Source of the DNA: an uncultured Acidobacteriota bacterium
GTDB taxonomy: Bacteria > Acidobacteriota > Terriglobia > Bryobacterales > Bryobacteraceae
Direction of reading: 5' to 3'
Length of the DNA: 34,725 nt
NCBI GenBank assembly: GCA_902825945.1
Contig: CADECY010000101.1
Span: 1 to 34,725, forward strand
Below are positions 16,060 through 24,124 of this stretch, in pieces (position 1 is the first letter of the stretch; each line of letters opens with the position of its first letter). A program made the translations under genes and the position numbers. Below the pieces are notes generated by a model. That model was not told the origin of the DNA. It saw only the letters and a list, made by a program, of their open reading frames with translations, and ran no database searches.

Positions 16060-16065
16060 ATTTTA
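16060..16065 (-). promoter_or_regulatory. Putative -10 box, leaderless start of the arylsulfatase
   Basis: On the minus strand TAAAAT lies seven bases before the GTG at 16052, with no ribosome site between them. Confidence 0.45.
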
Positions 16066-16111
16066 CCAGCGCGAGATCCGATCGCGCGGCTGCAACGTAT
16101 CCACGAGCGAG

Positions 16112-16804
16112 ATGGTCTTTGTCACGGGCGGTTCTGGTTATTTGGGGAGGCCGTTGATCGCCGAATTGGCGCGGCGCGGACACCGGGTGCGGGCGTTGCT
16201 TCGCCCGAGGTCCGCCGGGAAGATCCGGGTTCCGCGTGTGGAGGTTGTCACGGGCGATCCGCTGCGGGCGGAGTCGTTCGCGCACCTGGTGCAGGGTTGC
16301 GAGACGTTCGTTCAACTGGTGGGGACGCCAAAGCCGGCGCCGTGGAAGGCCGCCGAGTTTCAGGCGATCGACCGGCCCGCCGCGATGGCAGGAGTCGAGG
16401 CCGCGCATCGAGCCCGCGTGCGGCACTTCGTGTATCTGAGCGTGGCGCACCCGGCTCCGGTCATGAAGGCGTACACCGAGGTCCGGCGGCATTGTGAGGA
16501 AGCGCTTGCAGCCTCGGGTCTGAACGCGACCGTGCTGCGTCCGTGGTATGTGACCGGACCGGGCCATTGGTGGCCGTACGCACTGGTGCCGTTCTACGCA
16601 TTGGGCGAAGCGATTCCGGCTACACGCGAGGGCGCGCGGCGTTTGGGATTGGTCCCGCACGCAGAGATGATCGCGGCTCTGGTTTGGGCAGTGGAGCATC
16701 CGGTGGAGGGGTGGCGTGTGGTGGATGTTCCCGGTATCCGGGCGTTGTATGATCCAGCGTGTACCTCGTCACCGCCACATTCTTCATCTTCGTCTCCGCG
16801 CTGA
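16112..16804 (+). CDS. Atypical SDR / NAD(P)-binding protein
   Basis: A 230-residue Rossmann-fold protein with the NAD(P) motif VFVTGGSGYLGRPLI at its start. It resembles NmrA-like or complex-I-39-kDa-like atypical short-chain dehydrogenases: VRALLRPRSAG at the phosphate-binding arginine, VRHFVYLSVAHPAP and LNATVLRPWYVTGPG. The usual Y-x3-K pair is present only loosely (AYTEVRRHCEEAL), so catalysis is doubtful and a sugar/lipid-modifying or sensing role is possible. The frame is open upstream to 15914, but the fold starts at the ATG 16112. Its last 46 bases overlap the cupin gene, where the encoded tail (CTSSPPHSSSSSPR) looks unstructured. Confidence 0.75.
   Translation: MVFVTGGSGYLGRPLIAELARRGHRVRALLRPRSAGKIRVPRVEVVTGDPLRAESFAHLVQGCETFVQLVGTPKPAPWKAAEFQAIDRPAAMAGVEAAHRARVRHFVYLSVAHPAPVMKAYTEVRRHCEEALAASGLNATVLRPWYVTGPGHWWPYALVPFYALGEAIPATREGARRLGLVPHAEMIAALVWAVEHPVEGWRVVDVPGIRALYDPACTSSPPHSSSSSPR
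16748..16753 (+). promoter_or_regulatory. Putative -10 box, leaderless start of the bicupin
   Basis: TATGAT inside the end of the SDR gene lies five bases before the GTG at 16759. It may give the cupin its own transcript. Confidence 0.4.
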
Positions 16805-17520
16805 GCGGACAGACCGCTTCTGTTTGGCGCCAGCACTCCACGGATCGCGATGTCGCGCTTCGCTCTGGCCCAGGTTATTCGATCACGCTGCGAGCGATCC
16901 GCCGAAGCGAGAGTCACGCAGCCGATCGAGCAGATCACATGCTGTGGATCCGCAAGGGCTCCGCTACGGCCACGGTGTCGGGCCGAGTTGAGGCCGGGCC
17001 CGGCGATCTCATCCGGATTCCGCGGAGCACGCCTTGGTCGATCGAACCGAAGGCGGGACGTGTGGAGTTGGCCGATGTCCGAATCGAACCGTTGGGAGAA
17101 GGACGCAAAGCGCCGCAAGGAATCCGGCCCGCCGCGGGCAAGATGGGGCTTCACGTCTCCAAAGCGGCGATCGACGCGGTGATCGCGCGCACGGAGGCCA
17201 ACGCGCCGCTCCACACTCAGGACAATTTCACCGCGAACTTCGTGTTGTTCAAGGGCCGCGTGGGCCCATGGGAGTCTCACGCCGGATGCACGGACATCTA
17301 TCTCGTGCAGGCTGGCGAAGGCGTGATTCAGACCGGCGGGCGGATCGAGAATGCGAAGGACGTGAGTCCGGGAGAGCCGCGGGGAACCGCGATCGTGGGT
17401 TCGAGCGACTTCGCGGTCGCGGCGGGAGATCTGTTGGTGATTCCTCGCAACGCGGCCCATCACATGAACCCGAAGAGCTTGCCGCTGGCGTACGTACTCA
17501 TCAAGGTGTGGTCGGAATAG
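16759..17520 (+). CDS. Secreted bicupin protein
   Basis: A 253-residue protein with a Sec signal (VTATFFIFVSALSGQT) and two cupin-type beta barrels. The first is seen in HMLWIRKGSATATVSG with the later PGDLIRIPRSTPW. The second is in DIYLVQAGEGVIQTGG with AGDLLVIPRNAAHHMN, the second cupin motif with its histidines. Metal ligands of the first barrel are incomplete, so the second is the likelier metal site. The ligand is unknown. The start is a GTG that overlaps the SDR gene by 46 bases. The SelA-like gene begins 21 bases after the stop with its own -10-like sequence. Confidence 0.75.
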   Translation: MYLVTATFFIFVSALSGQTASVWRQHSTDRDVALRSGPGYSITLRAIRRSESHAADRADHMLWIRKGSATATVSGRVEAGPGDLIRIPRSTPWSIEPKAGRVELADVRIEPLGEGRKAPQGIRPAAGKMGLHVSKAAIDAVIARTEANAPLHTQDNFTANFVLFKGRVGPWESHAGCTDIYLVQAGEGVIQTGGRIENAKDVSPGEPRGTAIVGSSDFAVAAGDLLVIPRNAAHHMNPKSLPLAYVLIKVWSE

Positions 17521-17529
17521 CCGTGGGGC

Positions 17530-17535
17530 TACAAT
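17530..17535 (+). promoter_or_regulatory. Putative -10 box, leaderless start of the SelA-like gene
   Basis: TACAAT lies six bases before the GTG at 17542, again without a ribosome site. Confidence 0.45.
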
Positions 17536-17541
17536 GGCTGC

Positions 17542-19104
17542 GTGATACTCCCCAAGACTCCCTCGAGCCGGCGCGCATTGTTCCGGTCGGGCCTGCTGGC
17601 CCGCCTCGCCGGATTGTTCGGAGGCGCCGCGGCGGCCTCCACGACGCAACCCGCTCGCGGTGCCGGGCCTGATGTCTACCGGCGCCTCGGAGTGGAGCCG
17701 TTCGTCAACTGCACTTCCACCTACACGATCAATGGCGGATCGCGCCAGCTTCCCGAGGTGATCGCGGCCGTTGAACAGGCCAGCCACTATCACGTCAACA
17801 TCGATGAACTGATGGAGAAGGCGGGGCCACGCATCGCGGCGCTGCTCGGCGGTGAGGCGGCGATGGTGAGTTCGGGCGCGGCGGGCGCGGTTACCTGTGG
17901 CGCGGCGGCGTGCGTGGCGGGCGGCGATCCGGAGAAGATGCAGAAGCTACCGGATACGAGCGGACTAAGAAGCGAATGCGTGGTGCCCAAGTGGTCGCGC
18001 AGCTACTACGATCATGCGGTGCGCGCGGTGGGCGTGCGGATGGTGGAGGTGGATACGCTCGAATCCCTCGAGCGCGCGCTGAGCTCGCGGACGGCACTGG
18101 CGCACGGGCAAGCGAACCTGCTCGCGCCAGGAAACCCGTTCACGCTGCGTCAGTACACCGAGGCGTGCCACAAGCGCGGCGTGCCGGTGCTGATCGACGC
18201 CGCGGCGGATCTGCCGTTGAAGCCGAATCCCTATCTCGCCGCGGGTGTGGATCTCATCGCCTACAGCGGCGGCAAGATCCTGCGCGGACCGCAGACTTCA
18301 GGCGTGCTGCTCGGCCGCAAGGACTTGATCCGCGCTGCGTATCAGGTGAGTTCTCCGCACATCACCTTCGGCCGTTCCGTGAAGGTGAGCAAGGAGGAGA
18401 TCGTGGGTCTCGTAATGGCGATCGAAGCGCTGTTTTCCACCCGCAGCCGAGAGGCCGAGGATCGCGAGTGGCTCGGCTGGTTCGAACACATCCGGTCGCG
18501 CATCGAGCAGGTGCCTGGCGTGACCGCGAAGATCGTGATGCCGCGAGATCGCAGCTACTATCCGACCTTGCAGATCGATTGGGATCCGGCGCGGATCGGG
18601 TTCGAAGCTGGCGAACTCGGCGCGCGGCTGCTGTCGGGCAGTCCGCGGGTGATGACGCACGCTGAAGGTGAAGGCCACGGATTCGTGCTGCGTCCAGCGG
18701 CAATGTATCCCGGTGAGCACACGATCGTGGCCGAGCGGCTGTATGAGGAGTTTCGCAAAGCTCCGGGTGCGAAGCCGAAGCCGGCGATGCATCCTCCTTC
18801 CGCGAAGCTCGCGGGGCGATGGGAGGTGACGATCACGTTCGCGGCAAGTTCCACGACGTGGAATCTCTACCTCGATCACGATGGGCATGACCTGCGCGGT
18901 GTCTACCGGAGTCCGGTGGTTCCAGAGGGCACGCTCGCTGGATCAATCTCAGGCGAGCGCGTGGAAATCCGCTCGCAGGGGCGTCACGAAGGAATGGACT
19001 TCCGGTATGTGTTCACCGGCTCGGCGCGAGGAGACCGGATGGAAGGGAACGTTGCGCTGGGCTGGGAGGACGGCTCGGCTTCTTGGGTTGCGCGCCGGGT
19101 GTAG
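17542..19104 (+). CDS. Tat-signal SelA-like PLP-dependent protein with C-terminal beta domain
   Basis: A 520-residue fold-type-I PLP protein of the SelA/DgaE-like branch. It has a twin-arginine-like N-terminus (SRRALFRSGLLARLAG, then an Ala-rich stretch), a SelA-type start YRRLGVEPFVNCTSTYTING, and the cofactor region VLIDAAADLPLKPNP with the PLP lysine in SGGKILRGPQTSG (Lys 245). The core ends near residue 410. Residues about 423-520 form a separate beta-rich unit, beginning LAGRWEVTITFAASSTTWNL, as in small lipocalin-like domains. Relatives are lyases/synthases acting on amino acids or amino sugars; selenocysteine synthesis is unlikely because the protein appears exported. Export of a PLP enzyme through Tat after cofactor loading is plausible but inferred. 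Confidence 0.82.
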   Translation: MILPKTPSSRRALFRSGLLARLAGLFGGAAAASTTQPARGAGPDVYRRLGVEPFVNCTSTYTINGGSRQLPEVIAAVEQASHYHVNIDELMEKAGPRIAALLGGEAAMVSSGAAGAVTCGAAACVAGGDPEKMQKLPDTSGLRSECVVPKWSRSYYDHAVRAVGVRMVEVDTLESLERALSSRTALAHGQANLLAPGNPFTLRQYTEACHKRGVPVLIDAAADLPLKPNPYLAAGVDLIAYSGGKILRGPQTSGVLLGRKDLIRAAYQVSSPHITFGRSVKVSKEEIVGLVMAIEALFSTRSREAEDREWLGWFEHIRSRIEQVPGVTAKIVMPRDRSYYPTLQIDWDPARIGFEAGELGARLLSGSPRVMTHAEGEGHGFVLRPAAMYPGEHTIVAERLYEEFRKAPGAKPKPAMHPPSAKLAGRWEVTITFAASSTTWNLYLDHDGHDLRGVYRSPVVPEGTLAGSISGERVEIRSQGRHEGMDFRYVFTGSARGDRMEGNVALGWEDGSASWVARRV

Positions 19105-19123
19105 CCCTGAAGCGCGCGGCTCA

Positions 19124-19783
19124 TCACTTGCTCTTGATCTCCACCAGGATCACTTCGAACGGTTGGGTTCCCACGTTGCGTTCGGAGTGCTGTGCCCTTT
19201 CGCCCCACGAGACCTTCCCCGGGGTATTCACGAAAGAACTGCCGCGGCCGCTTGCCACCGCCGTGTAGACGCGCTGCTCGCTCAGGTAGACTGTCACGCG
19301 TGGCAGGATGTGCTCGTGCAGAGGGGACTTTGCCTTCGGGTCCACCTTCTGGCGGATCACGCGAACCTGATCGTTCTCGAACTCCACCTTGTGATGCTCC
19401 GGATCCACCGCTACCGGATCGAGCTTTGGCCACAAGACGGGGGTAGTCACGCCGGGCTTCTTCAACTCCACCTGGATCATGTGGAAGTCGCCGCCGCCGA
19501 TGTTCTCGCTGGTATGCATGCCTCCGGCGGGATCCAAACGGACATCGCCTGGCTGGAATTTGATGTCGTCGACGCGGCCATCCTCGTGAGCGATGCGCAT
19601 CACGCCCGCGTCGAGATGGATCATTACGCGGTTCACGTCATGCTTGTGCATCTTGCTCTTTTCGCCCGGCACATTCATCGCGCGGATGACCTTGACGCTC
19701 GGGTTGTCGATCAGCACATTGTGCGACTTAGGCGGCGCGGCGGGGCGCTGGGCCAGAAGAACCATGGTGAGGATCGAAAGCAT
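19124..19783 (-). CDS. Secreted bicupin protein
   Basis: A 219-residue protein with a short signal-like start (LSILTMVLLAQRPAAP) and two cupin repeats. The first barrel has KSKMHKHDVNRVMIHLDAG and PGDVRLDPAGGMHTSENIG; the second has KSPLHEHILPRVTVYLSEQR and WGERAQHSERNVG. Both keep the paired-histidine pattern of metal-binding cupins (H-x-H and a later H). The ATG has TAAGAT six bases upstream on the minus strand and no ribosome site. It is convergent with the SelA-like gene and divergent from ddl, with 78 bases between the starts. The substrate or ligand is unknown. Confidence 0.75.
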   Translation of the reverse strand: MLSILTMVLLAQRPAAPPKSHNVLIDNPSVKVIRAMNVPGEKSKMHKHDVNRVMIHLDAGVMRIAHEDGRVDDIKFQPGDVRLDPAGGMHTSENIGGGDFHMIQVELKKPGVTTPVLWPKLDPVAVDPEHHKVEFENDQVRVIRQKVDPKAKSPLHEHILPRVTVYLSEQRVYTAVASGRGSSFVNTPGKVSWGERAQHSERNVGTQPFEVILVEIKSK

Positions 19784-19789
19784 TGTTTT

Positions 19790-19795
19790 ATCTTA
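19790..19795 (-). promoter_or_regulatory. Putative -10 box, leaderless start of the second bicupin
   Basis: On the minus strand TAAGAT lies six bases before the ATG at 19783. Confidence 0.4.
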
Positions 19796-19811
19796 ACCGG
19801 AGAGCGGCTGT

Positions 19812-19825
19812 TACAATGGAAAATC
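19812..19825 (+). promoter_or_regulatory. Putative ddl promoter, shared 14-mer with bamA
   Basis: TACAATGGAAAATC stands 36 bases ahead of the ddl ATG. The same 14 bases occur in the same sense upstream of bamA (27220-27233, minus). TACAAT is a good -10; the shared extension may be an initial-transcribed or regulator-bound sequence. Confidence 0.4.
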
Positions 19826-19861
19826 CGGCGTTTTTTTGCGCTCGGATCGTTCACTCCCTCT

Positions 19862-21058
19862 ATGGCAAAGCTCACCGTGGCCGTCCTTTTCGGCGGCCGC
19901 TCCGTGGAACACGAAGTCTCCGTCATCAGCGCTCATCAGGTGATGGACGCCCTCGACGTGGCCGGGTACAATCTGCTGCCCATCTTCATCGACAAGAAAG
20001 GCTCGTGGTTCGCCGGGTCCGATCTCTACAACCTGAAACTCTACTCCGATCCGAAGTTCCGGCCGGAAGAACAGCGAAACGCGCACCGCGTGGCCTTGAG
20101 CCCCGACACGTCGTATCGCCAACTGGTGATGCATCCTTCGGGCGCGAAGGGCTTCTTCTACAAGCCACCGATCCTGTGGGCCGACGTCTTTTTCCCCGTG
20201 TTGCACGGCTCGTTCGGCGAGGATGGACGGCTGCAAGGGCTGTTCGAAGTCGCGGACGTTCCCTACGCCGGCTGTGGCGTGCTCGCGGCGGCACTGGGCA
20301 TGGACAAGATCGCGCAGAAGGAACGGTTCCGCGCGGCGGGACTGCCGGTGCTCGATTGCGAATGGGTGGACCGGCGCGAATGGTCCGCCAACCCCGATCG
20401 CTTCATCAAACAGGTGGAAGCGAAGTTCGATTATCCAGTGATCGTGAAGCCGTGCTCGCTGGGATCGAGTATTGGAATCGCCCGCGCGGCTTCCGCAAAG
20501 GAATTGACGAGCGCGATCGAGACGGCGATGACGTTCGACGATCGCGTGTTGGTGGAGCGTGCGCTGACCGATTTCAGCGAAGTCAACTGTTCGGTGATCG
20601 GACCGCCGAACCGGCCGAGCGTTTGCGAGATGCCGTTGAGCGCGGGTGAACTTCTCTCGTTCGACGACAAGTACCGTCGCGGCGGCAAGGGTACCAAAGG
20701 AAAGGGCGGTGGCATCGGCAAGTCAGGAATGGCGGGCCTTTCGCGCAAGATTCCCGCGCCGATACCAGCCGAGTTGGCGGCTAGGATCCAGAGCGCCGCG
20801 GTGCAGGCGTTCCAGGCGATCGGAGGATTCGGAATCTCACGCGTCGATTTCCTGCTCGACAAGGATGGCTCGACGTTCCACGCTAACGAGATCAATACCA
20901 TGCCCGGTTCGCTCTCGTTCTACCTGTGGGAAGCGTCCGGACTTCCGTTCGACAAGCTGGTCACCACGCTCGTCGAAGGCGCGGTCGAACGGCATCGTTC
21001 GCAATCGAAGACGCAGTTCTCGCTCGACGTGAATCTGCTCTCGGGGCGGAAGCCCTAA
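19862..21058 (+). CDS. ddl: D-alanine--D-alanine ligase
   Basis: ATP-grasp ligase that joins two D-alanines for peptidoglycan precursor synthesis in the cytoplasm. The 398-residue protein starts with VAVLFGGRSVEHEVSVISAH, the classic Ddl N-terminus, then HGSFGEDGRLQGLFEVADVP, the ATP-grasp stretch YPVIVKPCSLGSSIGI, and the Mg-binding end FGISRVDFLLDKDG with NEINTMPGSLSFYLWEASG. The loop that usually reads DYxxKY is SFDDKYRRGGKGTKGKGGG; it is enlarged by a Gly/Lys-rich insert (about 20 residues), seen as an oddity. The frame is open upstream to 18881, but the fold begins at the ATG 19862. It leads an operon with an alpha/beta hydrolase and a MurF-like ligase, four bases and then an overlap apart. 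Confidence 0.95.
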   Translation: MAKLTVAVLFGGRSVEHEVSVISAHQVMDALDVAGYNLLPIFIDKKGSWFAGSDLYNLKLYSDPKFRPEEQRNAHRVALSPDTSYRQLVMHPSGAKGFFYKPPILWADVFFPVLHGSFGEDGRLQGLFEVADVPYAGCGVLAAALGMDKIAQKERFRAAGLPVLDCEWVDRREWSANPDRFIKQVEAKFDYPVIVKPCSLGSSIGIARAASAKELTSAIETAMTFDDRVLVERALTDFSEVNCSVIGPPNRPSVCEMPLSAGELLSFDDKYRRGGKGTKGKGGGIGKSGMAGLSRKIPAPIPAELAARIQSAAVQAFQAIGGFGISRVDFLLDKDGSTFHANEINTMPGSLSFYLWEASGLPFDKLVTTLVEGAVERHRSQSKTQFSLDVNLLSGRKP

Positions 21059-21062
21059 CGCG

Positions 21063-21830
21063 GTGATCGCGACGCTCGATATCGGCGGCATACGGATTCG
21101 CTACAAGCGGGCGGGTTCGGGAACGCCGGTGTTGCTGTTGCACGGCTGGGGCGGTTCGATCGAGAGTTTCGAGCCGGTGTTCCAGGCGCTCTCGCCTGCG
21201 TTCGACACGGTGGCGATCGACTTTCCCGGACACGGCCAGAGCAGTCTGCCACCAGCGCCCTGGAATGTTTCGGACTTCCTCTCCTTTACGATTGGCGTGA
21301 TGGACAATCTCGGATTGAAACAGCCGCACATCGTCGCCCATTCGTTCGGCGGCCGCGTCACCATCAAACTCGCGGCGGAACATCCCGAGCGAGCCGGAAA
21401 ACTGCTCTTCACCGCTGGCGCGGGCGTCGCCTCGAAGCTCACTTTAGTGAAGAGCCTCAAACGGGCCGCCGCCGCCGTCGCGCATGGACTCGAGGCAGTT
21501 CCAGGCGCGGCCGGATGGATCGGGCGGCTGAAGCGCCAGATGAAGCCACACCTCGGGTCGCGCGACTACCTCAACGCCGGTGAGTTGCGCGAGACGCTGA
21601 TTCGCGTGGTGGCCGAGGATCTCACGCCCTACCTGGGGCGCATCCGGTCGAAGTGCCTGCTCGTGTGGGGTGATCAAGATCAGGAGACGCCGCTGTACAT
21701 GGGCGAAACAATGAAGGCGAACCTGCCGGAGTCGGAACTCGTGGTCTTCCCGGGCGCGGGTCACTTCCCGTACCTCGACCAGTCGAACAAGTTCAATCTG
21801 CTGGCGCTCAAGTTTCTCCGCGAACCATGA
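21063..21830 (+). CDS. Alpha/beta hydrolase
   Basis: A 255-residue alpha/beta-fold hydrolase. The oxyanion stretch is LLLHGWGGSIESFEP, the nucleophile elbow is AHSFGGRVTIKLA (Ser about 98), the acid lies in VWGDQDQETP and the histidine in PGAGHFPYLDQ, a complete Ser-Asp-His triad. The start is a GTG, four bases after the ddl stop. Its own end overlaps the next ATG by four bases (ATGA), so it is expressed with ddl and the MurF-like ligase. The place in a peptidoglycan operon suggests an ester or amide related to the cell wall or its lipid carrier, but the substrate is not readable. No signal peptide is present. Confidence 0.85.
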   Translation: MIATLDIGGIRIRYKRAGSGTPVLLLHGWGGSIESFEPVFQALSPAFDTVAIDFPGHGQSSLPPAPWNVSDFLSFTIGVMDNLGLKQPHIVAHSFGGRVTIKLAAEHPERAGKLLFTAGAGVASKLTLVKSLKRAAAAVAHGLEAVPGAAGWIGRLKRQMKPHLGSRDYLNAGELRETLIRVVAEDLTPYLGRIRSKCLLVWGDQDQETPLYMGETMKANLPESELVVFPGAGHFPYLDQSNKFNLLALKFLREP

Positions 21831-23428
21831 ACATCCTGTCCTTCGCATTGATCGCGCTCGGGCTGGCCGCGAGCGCGGCGCTGGCCGCGAAACGCGCGAC
21901 CGGCGCGCTGCACATGTGGCAAATGGACAGCTACATCGTGTCGCGGTACTTGAAGTGGCTCGGCGCGAAGCCCGTCGAGCGCTTTCTCGACACGATCGGT
22001 CTCGGCCTCGGATTCGCGCTGCTCGCCGCCTCATTCCTGGTGCCGCACGCCGAGTGGCTGCTGTTGGTTTGGGCCGGATACTGCGCATGGCGGATCGCGC
22101 AAAAGGAAGTGCGCGAGGCGAAAAAGCCGCTCGACTACACGGTGCGGGCCAAGCGGACGCTGCTAACCGCGCGCATCCTCCTGTTTCTCGCGGCCGCGAT
22201 CATCACACCGCTTACCTGTGTATCCGGCGCTCTCATCACGGCGATCTTCCTGATCCATGCGGCGCCGGGCGCGATCCTGCTCGCCAACGTGCTGTTGAAG
22301 CCCGTGCAGGCGCACATCAACCGTGGATTCGTGAAGAAGGCCGCGGTCCGGCTCGCCGAATTGAATCCCCTGGTGATCGGTGTCGCAGGCAGCTACGGCA
22401 AGACCTCGACCAAGTACTTCACCGACGTGCTGCTCGCCGAACGGTTCAACGTGATCAAGTCGCCCGGAAACTTCAACACGCTACTCGGCATCACGCGGGT
22501 GATCAACGACATGTTGAAGCCCGAGCACCGGGTCTTCATCGCCGAAATGGGCGCCTACAAACGCGGCGAGGTCAAGGAGATCGCTGATCTCGTTCATCCG
22601 CGGATCGGGATCATCTCCTCGATCGGGCCTGAACACTTCGAGCGGTTCCTCTCGATGGAGAATATCGAGCGGACCAACTACGAGTTGATCGAAGCGCTGC
22701 CCGCCGATGGGCTCGCGGTGTTCAACGGCGAGAACGAACACTGCCGCAAGCTAGCGGCGATGACCCGGCACACACGCGTGGCGCTCTATTCGCTTTCGAA
22801 CGCCGATGGCGCAAGCGACCTCTGGGCGGAAGGAATCGAGCACGGGCCCGAAGGCTTGCGGTTCACGATCGTCACTCGCGATGGCGCGCGGATTCCGGCG
22901 GCAGCGCCTATCGTGGGCCGCCACATGGTGCTGAACATCCTCGGCGCGGCGTGCATCGCGATGGAGATGGGCGTGACACACGAGGAGATCGCGCGCGGGA
23001 TCACGAAGCTGAAGTCCGCGCCGAATCGCCTCGAGCTGAAGCAGGGCGCGGGCGGCACGATCATCATCGACGATTCCTACAACTCGAACCCGATCGGAGC
23101 TTACGAAGCGCTTCACGTGCTCTCGCAGTTCAAGACCGGGCGCCGGATTGTCGTCACGCCGGGAATGATCGAGCTCGGCGTGCTCCACGATCAAAAGAAT
23201 GAAGAGTTTGGATTCGAAGCCGCGCGCTCGGCCGACTTCGTGATTCTCGTGGGACCCGGCCAGACCCGCCCGATTCAAAACGGGCTGAAGCGGGGCGGAT
23301 TTCCCGAACAGAATCTCCGCATCGTCAAGGATCTCGCCGAGGCCACCGCGATCTTCCAAAAAATGTTGAGGCCGGGAGACGTTCTCTTGTTCGAGAACGA
23401 TCTGCCCGACCTCTATGATGAAACGTAG
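21827..23428 (+). CDS. MurF-like Mur ligase with N-terminal membrane domain
   Basis: A 533-residue protein. Residues 1-170 form a membrane region of about four helices (SFALIALGLAASAALAA, LGFALLAASFLVPHAEWLLL, ILLFLAAAIITPLTCVSGAL and the next) in place of the substrate-binding domain of ordinary MurF. The Mur ligase core follows: GVAGSYGKTSTKYF (P-loop, Lys 192), NTLLGI, AEMGAYKRGEVKEIADLVHP, IISSIGPEHFERF, and the C-terminal DDSYNSNPIGAYEAL typical of MurF. It probably ligates D-Ala-D-Ala, given ddl as first gene of the operon, or a similar peptide onto a membrane-held precursor. Whether it replaces a canonical MurF cannot be decided here. Its stop is 14 bases from the convergent ompH-like stop. 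Confidence 0.83.
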   Translation: MNILSFALIALGLAASAALAAKRATGALHMWQMDSYIVSRYLKWLGAKPVERFLDTIGLGLGFALLAASFLVPHAEWLLLVWAGYCAWRIAQKEVREAKKPLDYTVRAKRTLLTARILLFLAAAIITPLTCVSGALITAIFLIHAAPGAILLANVLLKPVQAHINRGFVKKAAVRLAELNPLVIGVAGSYGKTSTKYFTDVLLAERFNVIKSPGNFNTLLGITRVINDMLKPEHRVFIAEMGAYKRGEVKEIADLVHPRIGIISSIGPEHFERFLSMENIERTNYELIEALPADGLAVFNGENEHCRKLAAMTRHTRVALYSLSNADGASDLWAEGIEHGPEGLRFTIVTRDGARIPAAAPIVGRHMVLNILGAACIAMEMGVTHEEIARGITKLKSAPNRLELKQGAGGTIIIDDSYNSNPIGAYEALHVLSQFKTGRRIVVTPGMIELGVLHDQKNEEFGFEAARSADFVILVGPGQTRPIQNGLKRGGFPEQNLRIVKDLAEATAIFQKMLRPGDVLLFENDLPDLYDET

Positions 23429-23442
23429 TCTCGCGCCGCGTG

Positions 23443-24063
23443 TTACTTCGCGGCGGGGATCTTTTTCGCGGCGGGCACCACGGCCGGCGATGGAGCCGCA
23501 CCGGCCGGCTTCGGCGCCGCTGTGGTGGTGGCGCCACCCGGAGGAGTCGAGTTCTTGTCGTACAGGTCAACGATCTCGCGCGTGATATCAACACCGTTGG
23601 CGAGGAAGAGCACTGGGGTTTGCGGCGAGCTCACGTCGAGCACCATGGCGTAGTTGTTGTCGCGCGCGTACTTGTCGAGCACCACCAGAAGCTTCTGGCC
23701 GAGTTCGTTCAACAGCTTGTTCTGCTCCTGCTCGAGTTCTCCCTGCGCATCTTCCGACTCGCGTTGGAGGGACTTCTGCAGCGAGTCGATCTCGCGCGTG
23801 AGCTGCGTGCGGCGGGCCTCGGCCATCGTGTTGCTGCCCTTGCTCAGCTCCTGCTGTTTGTTCGCGATCTCGGCCTGTTTTTGCTCGAGCGCTTTGCGCT
23901 TGGGGTCAAACTTGGATTGCAGCGCCTGCGCCGCCTTCTGCCCATCCTTGGTCTGGATGATGGCGTTCTGGATATGCACGACACCGATCTTGGTGGGCGT
24001 CTGGGCCTGCGCAAGGGACATGGCGGCGAGCGCCGGAATCACGAACAACGATTTGAGGGTCAC
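23443..24063 (-). CDS. OmpH/Skp-family periplasmic chaperone
   Basis: A 206-residue exported protein with a Sec signal (LKSLFVIPALAAMSLAQAQ), a short beta strand KIGVVHIQNAIIQT, and a long coiled-coil arm (about residues 40-130, e.g. KRKALEQKQAEIANKQQELS). It closes with a strand YAMVLDVSS and a Pro/Ala-rich tail. This is the Skp/OmpH tentacle architecture: a trimeric chaperone that carries unfolded outer-membrane proteins to the BAM complex. The GTG at 24063 is chosen because the signal peptide starts there; another GTG at 24105 adds 14 residues. It follows bamA by 61 bases and is surely co-transcribed with it, as in many Gram-negative bacteria. Confidence 0.88.
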   Translation of the reverse strand: MTLKSLFVIPALAAMSLAQAQTPTKIGVVHIQNAIIQTKDGQKAAQALQSKFDPKRKALEQKQAEIANKQQELSKGSNTMAEARRTQLTREIDSLQKSLQRESEDAQGELEQEQNKLLNELGQKLLVVLDKYARDNNYAMVLDVSSPQTPVLFLANGVDITREIVDLYDKNSTPPGGATTTAAPKPAGAAPSPAVVPAAKKIPAAK

Positions 24064-24124
24064 GCTTAACTTACTCCCGGGAGCGATTCTGTGAAATGGT
24101 ATCACGGCGCGGCGGCGGCTTGCA

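Noticed and set aside
18881..19861. Long 5' extension of the ddl frame
   Set aside because: It runs through the SelA-like gene end and antisense to the bicupin; Ddl proteins begin at the VAVLFGGRSVEHE segment, so the ATG at 19862 was used.
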